From: Notospermus geniculatus
Lineage: Eukaryota; Nemertea; Pilidiophora; Heteronemertea; Lineidae
Direction: 5' to 3'
Assembly: GCA_002633025.1 (NCBI GenBank)
Contig: NMRB01000586.1
Location: forward strand, 129,792-193,791
DNA length: 64,000 bases
In this document: positions 50,360 through 61,800 of the stretch, piece after piece
How the letters are laid out: the number at the start of each line of letters is the position of its first letter
Numbering within the stretch: position 1 is the stretch's first letter
Position numbers and translations under genes: made by a program
Notes under the pieces: generated by a model
What the model was told of the DNA's origin: nothing
Databases searched by the model: none
The model's input: only the letters and a program-made list of their open reading frames with translations

Positions 50360-51873
50360 GGATTGTTGCTGTGGTAGAGGGCAGCAGTAATCAAAACCAA
50401 CACAAGGGGCGCCTTTTGTGTGGAAATTGTGACCTCCTCCAGCAAAACCAGATGCTTATTGCAAGAGATCATCATTGCTGCAGCTTTAACCCATATGTGC
50501 ACAAGCTATTTTTTGACCTAAACCCCCTACTGGCACAGGCCTATTGTGCGCGCGACGTGAATATTGTGCCTATGATGAATAGAATTGTTGTAAAAAATAT
50601 TTCGTTCAAATTAGACCCAATGAAGTATACATTTTTGGAAACTAGAATGTCTCAGCTTTCTTTTTATGCCATAATATTCAGTATATCTTATTGTCAGGAA
50701 TCAATCCTGGCTTGGAGAATCTGGCCATCTGTTTTTCGGAACTTTTTTCCACATCAATTTCTCAGTTTTGAGTGAGAAAATAAAATATTGAATGTTGACA
50801 AAGCACCAAAGTAAATGCTGCAAAATATGCCCAAGACAACAAGTAACAAAAGGCAGAAAACCTTTTTGTAAAATCTCAAAGGGCCTTGACACAGTGACAA
50901 TTTGAAAAAAACTTGTCCGGGGCCTATTTTACTGACTTTAGCAAAAAAACATGCCCTGATTCACTTCATCATCAGAGTCACCCATCTCTAACTAGTTGAC
51001 TACAAAGTAGTAATGGATGTACACCAGGCCTGCCTGGATACACTGCAAGTAAACATACGCAAGTTTCCTCCAAGATAACAGCGCGAAAACACGCATTAAA
51101 AGCAACCCAAACATCAACATCGGTCCCTTTAAATGCTAACTCCATTACTATGGCAACGTAATGCCGATTCGCATCACAAATTATGCTTTTTCTCCCTCAA
51201 AATCGGCCAAATTTCATCGTTCTTCCTCGCAGTGTGTAGCAAAATGGTTTATCTTCATTGGAGAGCCGATGCCAGTACAGTGACGTCATCGGGGATTCCC
51301 CACGTGCAAGTTAAAAATTCCTACGCTGTATGGCGTAGTTGTGTCCTTATGGGCTTTTTCTGACCTACGCCATACGGCGTAGTTGTGCACATATGGGTTA
51401 ACCATTTACTAGCAAAGTACCCGTCGAATGACGGGTCAGGAACGTTTTTGTTGAAACGCGGGTGTTGTCCATAAAGCCGTGTTTAACTGACATCCGTTAT
51501 CCGTTTTTCATCTTGATCGCTACATGTTTTTACACCCCCATCCAAACTCTTTTCAGAATGATTGAATCATCAAACGTGAATGGACGTCTCCATTTCAAAA
51601 GTAGAAGATACAGCATGTAATGGACTCTACATTTTTGGTGGCTGCCTATTTTTCTCCATGGACTCTAGTCAGATTAGTCACTGCCACTGTACCAGCTTGA
51701 TTATGTAGAAGGGGAGGGGCATGCTTTAATTTCCTGTACCTTGTTATCATTTTCTTCAGTCAGGCTCCGAAGCGGACATTTGGAGTATTCTTCTGCCTGC
51801 GTGGAGTGTGGCGAGATGAAGAGTAGTGTGTACTTAATCCTTTCATTGTCAAAAGGCAGTTTTGGCATGACAT

Positions 51874-52000
51874 TACGTGGATGGGTGACCGGTACGACGA
51901 TACATCTGGCAGACTTTGCAAGTCAAACCTGGAAGTTAAGCAACATTGAACGCGATCACTACGTGGATGGGTGACCGCTGCGTATAATAGGCATACAACC
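51874..52000 (+). repeat. 5S rRNA-like segment
   Basis: GAAGTTAAGCAACATTG (51931) and GTGGATGGGTGACCGC (51963) match the central and 3' parts of eukaryotic 5S rRNA (GAAGTTAAGC and TGGATGGGTGACC). A second GTGGATGGGTGACC copy lies at 51878. The 5' third of 5S is missing or diverged. It could be a 5S pseudogene or the head of a 5S-derived SINE. Confidence 0.7.
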
Positions 52001-52589
52001 TCATTTCAGGGGTTGTTACTTTGTATGCTTTGTATGTTCATGTAGTTGCTGAGAAGGTAACCTGGGCCCAGGTTGGCCAAAAATCGTGTCAACCTGATTC
52101 TTTCAATCTTCTGAATATTTATCAAGATTATTGTAAAGCACTTGTGCCAATCTATTTTTGATATAAAACAAAGAATATTGAACTTGGTTGTTATTTCAAA
52201 TGATGTTATTGTTACCCTCCATTGCAAAACCAGTGCTAGGCCAAAGTCACACGGAAAATAAGCCATTGAACAGATTCTAAGAAAGACAGCAAAGGTACAA
52301 AATATCCCCTGTATTTTCATAATCTCTTCAACCCGAGAGACGAATCTCAAAACGACAAGGATATGTTCATGTACGCTGAAATCTGAAACATAACCTCAGG
52401 TGAAACTGAATGACGTGATGCAGACAACCCCATGACAGTGACTCAAAAGAATTGTGCCTGAGTCGACTATAGCTGAATCATGGATTGCATCACGTCACCT
52501 GGTTTCAGATCGAATTTTGGTTGAGATTTCGGCGAAAGTGCACAGATCTTTGAATTCGAGAATTGTCTATGCATTGCAGGCGCAGATTG

Positions 52590-52750
52590 AGATGGGGTGC
52601 CCCACAGGTGCTCGCCTCCCCTTTTGGCCAACAAATCTGTAAAATCGATCTTGAAATTCTGAAATTTGGAGCAAATCATTGAAGTTCACCACAGATTTCA
52701 ATGTTTGTTGCACAGAGTGCCCCTCTATTCCCAAATCCTGAATCCGCCCC
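52590..52750. mobile_element. MITE, family D
   Basis: Shares TTGGCCAACAAATCTGTAAA and TTTGGAGCAAATCATTGAA with the copies at 39155 and 58372. The right end reads GAATCCGCCCCTGC. Confidence 0.75.
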
Positions 52751-52884
52751 TGCATTGCATCAAGTCGTAAATGCAAACTGGACATCAGCAAGATCAATTT
52801 TCTCCGTAAATGCAGATGAGAACATACAAATCACACCGTAACCAGTGACCAGTAAAACACCATCACGTTGAGACCAGGACAGCG

Positions 52885-54570
52885 TCAAACTGTTTTGGAA
52901 AGCTGCACCAGATCTCTTATTTTTGCTGTTTTTTCCTGTCCAAATGGTGGTGGGAAAACAGGATGCACAATACGATGATGATTCATCAATTCCAAATCGG
53001 TCTTTTTGCGTATCCCGCATAATCCGCAGACGAATTCCCCAGCTCCGAAAAACTTGGCTGGAATAAATAAAGCAAAAGTTGTAGAGATGTTTGATTTTTC
53101 CATCAGGGGCGAAGCCATAGCATTATTTGCCCCGGTAAGTACGGAAGAGGCCTTTCCAACAAAGATGGTGGCCTACTAGTTCTCCTACGACGTCGTGGCC
53201 ATTCATTGCCCAAGCATGATACATGTATAACACCACCGAATGCACCGTCTCGGACAGTTGTTTGGTACTTAAATATTTGTGCCCAGCTTAGCGTGCCAGA
53301 TACCATTCAATGATCACTAAGTGGTCATGAATGGTATTAAGCTTCTGACGTCATATGGTGAGCACTGTTAGACCGCCATCTTTGTTGGACAGGTATTTGA
53401 GAAAAAAAACTTACTTGCTGGTAGTTTATCAGCTGCTATTATTGTTGATGAAGCTGGATGCTTCAGTACAAAATGGATCATCAGAGCTTTTGTCGTTCTT
53501 TCTTCTTTACCACAGAATCCACAGGTGACAGATTCTGAAAAAAAGAAGAATGAAGGAATGAAAACAGAGGAATGAAAGACAGATAAATCTCAGCAGATAA
53601 ATGCAGTATGTTGGGGTGGGGGTGTTTGGAGTGGCACAATAGAGGTACAATACAGACCGTACCGGGAATCGAACCCTGATCTCATTCTCCTGAGTGCAAG
53701 GCAGGTGTTCTTTTCTATCGAGCCAAAAGTCCAGCGTTAGGCCGGGCTCGAGGGCCTACACCTCCTACATCAACCACAATATGACACTGCATTTTGTGTA
53801 GGTGTTGTTCGCAGGGCCTACACAGTTTAGATATTCTTACCTTCATCTGAATGTTCAGCAGTGTCGCCCTCTTTTGCATCAAGGCCTACTCCGTGCACTC
53901 TCTTGAAATGGTCCGCTAGCAGGACCATACTGCTCGCTGTGGCATTGCAAAGTCCGCAACAGAACTCAGGATGATCTAAAATAGAAAAGATGTTGAAACT
54001 ACATGTACTCAGCAAGAAAATAGATTTTTAGACTAGAGAACAAATTTGGCCCAAGATGGTAAGAACCTTACCGGCACTTCCTCCTTTCTGTGCCGACTGG
54101 TTTCCCCTGGCACACCTTGGCTCCATTGCCAATCTCTCCTCAACGAAAGCCTTCTTAATCATTTTTGCTTGCTCAGTAAATTCGGCGATACGTTTTGGAA
54201 TTGCCAAAGATGCTCGTCTACGCGGTCGTTTCGTCACTGCTGGCGATTTTCTCGGTGTCCGTTTTGATCCCTTTTGCGGTGATTTTCTCGGTGTCTGTTT
54301 TGACCCCTTTTGCGGTGACATTGGGACAGATTTCCCGGGACTTTCTTGGCGGTATCTTTTGCTTGACAATTCAACATTAGTTGGCAGGTCAAATCCCAAA
54401 TGTTCAGTGTCGGACCCGCCAACCACAGATGCCACTGTGGCTGCCTGAATATCAACTGTCCCAAGTCCCTGTTTTAGAGCGTCCTTCACATTTTCTGTTC
54501 GAGACATTTGGCTATCGTCTTTTTCGTTATCGGAAGTGGATATACCGCACTCGTTCTCATCACTGGCCAT
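52885..54570 (-). CDS. Small zinc-finger protein with three C2H2-like fingers
   Basis: Coding exons: 54072-54570, 53841-53975, 53415-53534, 52885-53057; phases agree, 308 residues. The start is the ATG at 54568-54570, giving MASDENECGIS. The open frame extends further upstream but only to a GTG. The N-terminal half is acidic, then basic, with a repeat of SPQKGSK-TPRK and an RPRRRAS stretch, possibly nuclear and DNA-contacting. Each of the last three exons carries one finger: CGLCNATASS...HFKRVH, CGFCGKEERT...HFVLKH and CGLCGIRKKT...HHRIVH. All have C-x2-C and H-x4-H spacing. I do not recognise the orthologue. It is divergent to TMEM232 on the other side. Confidence 0.85.
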
Positions 54571-55809
54571 TTTGGAAACCGACCGGCCCCGACTGTCAGT
54601 GACAGCACACCACGACACAACAGACAGGCTAGGCCTACTCTAGGCCTACTGTTAAAAAATGGACTTTTTTATTGTCAACTCGGTGACTGCTGACAGCTCC
54701 AAATGCAGTATTCAGTTCATTGAAATAGGTAAGGATAAATGGCCTGCCGACAGAACAGCGCAAAACCATCAAACATCATGAACATGGCGGAGGTTCTCTT
54801 ATTTGTGAGAGAATCCAGCATGAATCAGGCGGCGTGACCACGTGACCACTGAACACCACCATCTGCTCACTTCCGGCAACAAACCCACGTGGAGGAAGCC
54901 ATTCTCGTACCCAGGTATACCTAAATATGTATATTATGCATAAATATCAAACAAAAGTTTAAATATTTCTTCATAATGAACATTCTTTGAAGTAAAAATC
55001 TCTAAAGATAGACATCTTAGTTGATTTATTCTTCTTAACAGCCGTTTGAGAGAACAAAGTCTTTTGAATTGCAACTTTGCAGTACCTGGAAAGGAGGTTG
55101 AAAGTGCTTGACGACAAATGTTTACAAATGGCGTCTGAGAGGCCAGTTTGACAGGAAAATCTCAGGAATTTGAGGATAATTCTTCAGGTAGGCCTATACC
55201 CCTGATTGCTCTAATGTTGGGTTTGGATCGGTTCTAAGGTAGACTAGCTTCTGTTGAACTGTTGGGTATTGACGCAACTGAACCCGAATCGCTTCATTTG
55301 ATCATTTTTAGGCCCGCCCATGCGCTGCATGCACTGGCCACTGCAACATGCATGCATGTGCAACATGTGCATAGGCTATGCATTATGCCACCATGTCCAT
55401 GGCCATGCACTGGCACTGCCATGACTGCATCTTTCTCTGCAGATGTCATGCACTGATCAATGCTGATGGAGTGACCATGGGATGCACACACTTGCACACT
55501 CAGTCAGTGAGTAGGGGCAGGAATGGAGAGAGAGNGGCAGGTTAGCTACAGGTATGGACTATGGAGAGGGGCAGCAGGTAGAGGGGGGCAGGTATATTTT
55601 ATAACTCGTTAGGCCTACTGTCGTTCAGTCCCCTGCAAACTATCATCATGTCGTCTATGGACCCATCAAATGACATGTCAGCGTGTCCTACGAATGTAGG
55701 CCTAATTGTTGCAATTGCAAGTTGACCGAGTTTAACTCGTGTTGCTAATAGTAATTCTACATTCTTTTATGTTTTACAGAACCTCAAGTGTTCCTTTGGC
55801 GTCGTCATC
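54571..55809. promoter_or_regulatory. Divergent region between zinc-finger and TMEM232 genes
   Basis: 1.24 kb between start codons. CACGTGACCACG (54839) contains E-box-like CACGTG. Untranslated exons are likely: a donor-like CAGGTAGGCC at 55186 and an acceptor TTTTACAG at 55779, about 30 bp upstream of the TMEM232 ATG. One n is at 55535. Confidence 0.4.
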
Positions 55810-58800
55810 ATGCCTATCACCCGAGTACCCATCGTCCATAAATTTGGGATCATCTCCCACAGCCAGAGATTAGAGCTACAAGAACGCCTCCTGAAGCAGT
55901 CTTACCTACAATCTGTTGGGACAAGAGATGCTCTTTCGCAGACGAGGAACCCGATCGAGGTCACAGATGAGTTTATAAACCAATATAACTCATCGCGAAG
56001 CTTTGATGAGAAGGAACGGTTGGATGACCTCGCCCACAAGATGCTGGAGAGAATTAAGGTGTGGAAACTCCCTTAGTGGACACCTCTGCCAGGAGGACAC
56101 CTCTATATTAAGGAGGTGTCACTGTTTGTGGAACCTCTCTATTAAGGACACCTTTGTGACTGACAGCTGCTGTACTTAATTGAGAGGTGTCCTGATTATA
56201 GAGGTGAAAATAGAAAATAGAAATGATCAGTTTGGGAATGAACTTCGGTGTCCTGAATAGGGAGCTGTCCGGAATAGGGAGGTGTCCCAGCAGCGGTGTC
56301 CGTTAAGAAGGGTTTACTGTATCATTTATTCTGCAGAAATTTACATCATTATGACATTGTGTAGGATTTAAAAGCGTAAAAGTCAACGAGCATTGTGAAG
56401 TTAATTTGTTAAGGCCCGCCCATGGCAGGTCACATGGCCTGCCAAAAACAAACCTCCAGTGTGTTGTAAACTTTTTGCCGTTTTTTTTTGCAGAGGCGAG
56501 CTGGTCTGAGAGACGGTGGAAAGGGAAGCCATGTTGACCTTCCAATAGCCTGGACAGAACTTTCTCAACTGGCCCAGTGTAAGGGGGCCATTCAAGAAGG
56601 TAGGTGTGGCAGGGATCATAGTCCTTCAGAATCTAAGTCCGGTTTTATTGTTCAATGAGGGATTAGGATATACGGCTATAGAGACCATGACCATTTGAAC
56701 ACGGCCATATAAACTCTACCATTGATATCAGAACTTATAAACCCAAACTTTAACTTTTTTAACAATTTACAAAATTTTAAAAAAAAATTTAAAATTTTTT
56801 AAAAATTTAAAATTAAAAAAAAAATTTTAAAATTTTTAAAAAAAATAATAATGATAAAAATTTCTCTTCCCAGATTGTCTCGACGTTCTCATCACGTCCC
56901 TCGACCAAGCGCCACTCTCTAAACTCCACATCCCAGCCCTGTTCTACCTGGCAGAGACCTGTCTCTACTGGTTACGGACCGACGCGGTCAACCAGCCGTA
57001 TCTACGAACCGGAGAGATTAAACTTCTGAAGATGGGACAGCTTGTTTTTACACGGCTGTTTTATCACCACATGGCTGGGCAGTTACAGGGACAAACGGAT
57101 TTTAAAAGCAGACTTTTTACATATCTTGATGGTTAGTGTCAGTTCAGTTCAGTGTTCACAACTTGTTTGCTAGTATTTCGAATTCCATCAGGGCCGAAGC
57201 CTACTATAGCCCTGGTAAGTATGGAAGAGGCCATCTCAAGCTACTCATGTTCCTCACTTGGATGGGGTCTTTTACTTGCCCTTGCAAAGGCACAAGGTAC
57301 AAGGCACCACAGCTTACTGTCCCATGCAACGGATGCGAAGAGCCAGGGATGATTTACCCCATATGGTCTGGGCTGGTTTTGAACCCAGTCCCATTTCGAA
57401 TCCCGGTCATATGGGATTAATCATCCCGGGCTCTTCACATCCATCCCATGGTACAGTAAGCCATGGTGGTAAAAGACCCCATCCAAGTGAGGAACATGAG
57501 TAGCTTGAGATGACCTCTTCCATACTTACCAGGGCCAATAATGCTTTGGCTTAGGCCGTGACAGAAACATCAAATAGAATCACATCTACGTGTACTTTTC
57601 TTTGCTTAGGGTTTTCCGAGTGCCAAGAGGCGTATAACCCCTACCCAAACGCGCTACTTTCCCTACGATATATTAACGAGGTAGGGAAAATTGTGATCGG
57701 CGACGCAAACATCGACCCCGGTGAAGTGAAAGAAGGTGATGCTGTTGACAATCAAAGCATTGTGGAGAGTACCGGTAATACCAGCAACAAGGGGAAGGGA
57801 AATTCGCCGAAGACTAGTTCCGTGTACACTGCAGAGGTGCGTTGGTTGGTTTATTTGTGATTGTATCATTGTCATGGCTTGAATCGCTATTAGTTAGTTA
57901 GTCATTACCGGCGTCGTAGCCCTGTTGGGTTTTTGCCGAAGGTATGGAGTCCACAACAGGCTACAGTCCACCTGTGCGGGGTCTTTTACTTGCCCTGGCA
58001 TAGACACTCAGGTACAAGGGACCACGGCTTTCAGTCCCATCCGACGGACCCTCTAATATTTCACAATTTTATGTGCATTCGCCCGAGTCGAACTCGCGCC
58101 GACCCATTACACGGTTGCTAGTCAAGCGCGCTAACCACTCGACCACCGGGCTTAGACAATTGGGTTTAGACTATTGGGTTTTACTATTCCAATCATCTGC
58201 CCCAGATTTGAGCAGACGGTATCTTCTGTTGACGTTTTCTAAGTCTTGCAAATGAATTTGAAAAAATTTGAAGAAACACTTGATCCTTTCAGATCAGCTG
58301 GGTATTGAACCTGTGACTTCTCGATTTTGAGTCCAATGTTCACCCACTACGTCACCACACTCCCCTAACAGGCGTGGATCCAAGGGGGGTGCACCGCCGC
58401 ACGCCCCCCCTTTCGGCCAAAAAATCTTTAAAATCGACCGTGAAATTATGAAATTTGGAGCAAATCATTGAAATTCACCGCAGATTTCAATATTTCTAGC
58501 ACAGTGCGCCCCTCTTTCCCGAAATCCTGGATCCGTCCCTGCCTAAAAATAAACAGTTAGAATAACAGTCCATTCTCTGTATTCCAGGACCAGTTCCGTG
58601 AAGTTTCGGCAAAAACATCAAAAAGTGGTGCACTAAGTTCCAGCGTCCATGATCTCAGTCCAACGTTATGGCATTCATTGGACGTGTGGCGATGCACGAA
58701 GAGTCTTGGTGGTGGCCTCGAGGACGCTGTTTATGCCTTGTCGCAATGTGGGAAGGGCATTGCCCAGGAGAACTGGTAAGTAACCCTTAAAGGGGCACTG

Positions 58801-61800
58801 TGTTCCTTCCCTATCCTGCGCTAAACACACCCGCGTTAAGGGAGACCTCTATTGACAACGTTGTTCAACTACTACTTATCAACCATGAATACACTTGTAT
58901 GCTGATATGCCAATCAGAAGAGTAAATCAAGGTGCTACATGTATTTGGAATTCGTTTGCCCCCACCCCCAGAGTCCAGCAGACAGCATCTTCTGTCAAAG
59001 TTTTCTCACATCCTATGGTATTGATTGAAAAATATTTGAAGAAAGGTTGTTCCTATCAACCATCTGAAGAATGTTTCTTCAAATTCTTTCCAATTCATTT
59101 CCAAGGTTTTCAGAAAACGTCAACAGAAGATACCGTCTGCTCAAACCTGGGGGCAGATGAATTAATATCTGTAAATCATTCCATTTCAGGGTGGATGCTG
59201 TCTGTGCCCTGAACGTCTTGGCCGAGGCCGCAAAGGCAAATCTTTCTGTTCTGAAGGCGATGCAGAATCTGGCAAGGGGGATGGTGTTGCAGTCTCCGCA
59301 CCCGACTGCATCTCGGAAACAATCGACGCATCATACGACTACCACTACAGGTAAAGTGCTGGCGGAGTGGCGTAGTCGAAAAAGTGGTGATTGTCAACTA
59401 AATTGAGATATCATAGGTTCTAATGGCATCACCATTGGGAATTTTATTGTGAATCCTCGGGCAAGACACTTTATTGACCTCTCTTCAACAGGTTACACAG
59501 AAGAGGTTATAAGCGTTAGATCTGATGTGTCTGTCGCGTCGCAGACGAGCCACCAATCGCTGAGCGACATCTATGAACGAACGGAGGAGGATTCCGCATC
59601 AGTGAAGGGGTCTTTACCGTCGGAACGGAACGCGTCCGGAAAATCGCAAAAAACAGCTTCACGGAAATCAGGAGAGTTATCGGATGTGTCGCAGAATGTA
59701 GCCAATTCTGGCGAAGAGAAGTTCGTTGAAGAGAAAGCTGACGAGGGGAAGTTATCGGCCCCAGAAGACATGGTCACTACGATTAAATCGAAGGAAGTGT
59801 CTTTTGATGTTGGTCCGATTGACGGGGAAAAGGGTGTGGCCTCTAAACAGAGTCGTGAGGCGGGGTCTGGAAAGAGTCGAGGGGAGGACGTGGCGTACGA
59901 CAGATTGCCGGGGTCAGGTTGGAAGGCAGAAGTTGGAACGGATCTGCCAAGTGGTCGTGCTTCGCAGGCGAGCACTGTACCGACCTACACCAACACTTCA
60001 GTGAGTACTATTTCTATTGGTATTAGATTTTTTGTCAGGGCTGAAGCCAAAGCATTATTGGCCCTGGTAAGTATGGAAGAGGCCATCTCAAACTACTCAT
60101 GTTCCTCACTTGGATGGGGCCTTTTACTTGCCCTTGCAAAGAAAGGCACAAGGTACAAGGCCCCAAGGCTTACTGTCCCATGCAACAGACATGAGATGGC
60201 TCTGAATTTGTATTGTACTGTTTTTTTCCATCAGGGCCAAAGCCAAAGCATTTGGCCCTGGTAAGTACCGGTATGGAAGAGGCCATCTCAAGTTACATCA
60301 TTTTCCTCATTTGGATGGGGTCTTTTACTTGCCCTTATAAATGTACATGGCACCACGGCTTACTGTCCCATGCGACGGACGTGAAGAGCCAGGGATATTA
60401 AGATTCAACCATGTTCCCGAACTTGTTATGCTCCAATAGAAATATTGGGCCGTATTCAAAAAGGGTGTTTAAGACTTAGACGCGTGTAACTTCGTCAAAA
60501 GCATGGTGGAAGTATGTGCATTTAGTGAAGTTACACGCGTCTAAGTCTTAATCGCGTGATGATCACCCTTTTTGAATACGGTCCATTAAGTTTCAATTCA
60601 TACTTATTTTCAGTTCCCAAATATCTGCGGTCTTCACGGCTGGCACTGGGAGGTCGCGATCTGCTACACGGAATTACTGGCCGATATCGTCCTGCACGGC
60701 AGTACCTCAAACATCCACAAGAGGGCTCTGGTGGGCACGAACACGGAATATGATAATATCCACAAACGTGAGACACATAAACATCCAATGAAAAGTGCCG
60801 GACTTCTGGATTTGGTGAATTTCAGGGCGTTAAAAGAATCAGACGATAACAGTAAGTAGTCAGGATTAACCCTTCCAATCTGCACAGGTCATTAATACTG
60901 CGTCCTTGGGCACTGGCCCAGTGGTCTACCGGTGTAAAATCTGTCGGTGTTTTTGTCAACACGTTTCTTTGTGTGACCCCTATTGCCAAGTTGCAGCTAT
61001 TCCATCAGAAAATGGTATGGGAACACTCAGAGATAGGGAACATTCAGAAATGTTACACTGGGTTTGTTCAAACCCTATCACGTGGGTACCCATTTGAAAG
61101 TACCCAGCAAGAGCTTTCCAGTGAATACCATAGTGACAAGTTCTAGGTTTAGAGTACCCTGTCACATAGGTATTTATTGGAAAGTACTCAGTGAGAGCTT
61201 TCCAAAGAATACCTATAGTATTCTAGGTGTTACAGGAACCATGTCACATCGATATTCATTGGAAAGTGCTCATTGAGAGCTTTCCAATGTATACCTATGG
61301 GATAGGATTTAGGTCCTCCTCAAAAGATTTTTTGCATATTTTCAAATTTGTCGGAAGGCTGAATGAGAGGGTTAAGTCATAACATATGAATTACACTCTT
61401 TCAGGTTCGAATGACTGGAGTTGGCGAGTCCGTTACACCGCTCTGCAGGGCCTCGTGAAAATCTGCCGATGCTGTGCCGGTGATAAGACAAAGGACGGTA
61501 TTCGTACCGTGGCGTGGACAGCTCTCATTCGAGCTCACAGTATTGAGAAAGATGACAGGGTGCTTGAAGCGCTGAAGGTCGGCCAGGTGAGTAGAGATTT
61601 TAGCAATTTTGCAAAGTGCCCGACATGTCACGTGGTCTAAAGGCTTGAAAATTATGGCCACCACTGATTACAAGTGGAAGTATGGTTGAGTGAAGGAACA
61701 GCAGAATACACATTACAGTGTACTTGGTTATGCAGGATAGTGCTATTACGTCAATTGCCCCTGTTCCCCCTGCATTGTGCCATTTCAGTTTAGAATATTT

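Larger units (their letters stand above)
50360..52884. other. Intergenic, between dynactin 6 and zinc-finger genes
   Basis: I see no conserved exon here. It holds a family D element (52590-52750) and the 5S-like segment (51874-52000), plus a pair of inverse TACGCCATACGGCGTAG-type words at about 51318-51380. The rest appears to be unique AT-rich sequence. Confidence 0.55.
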
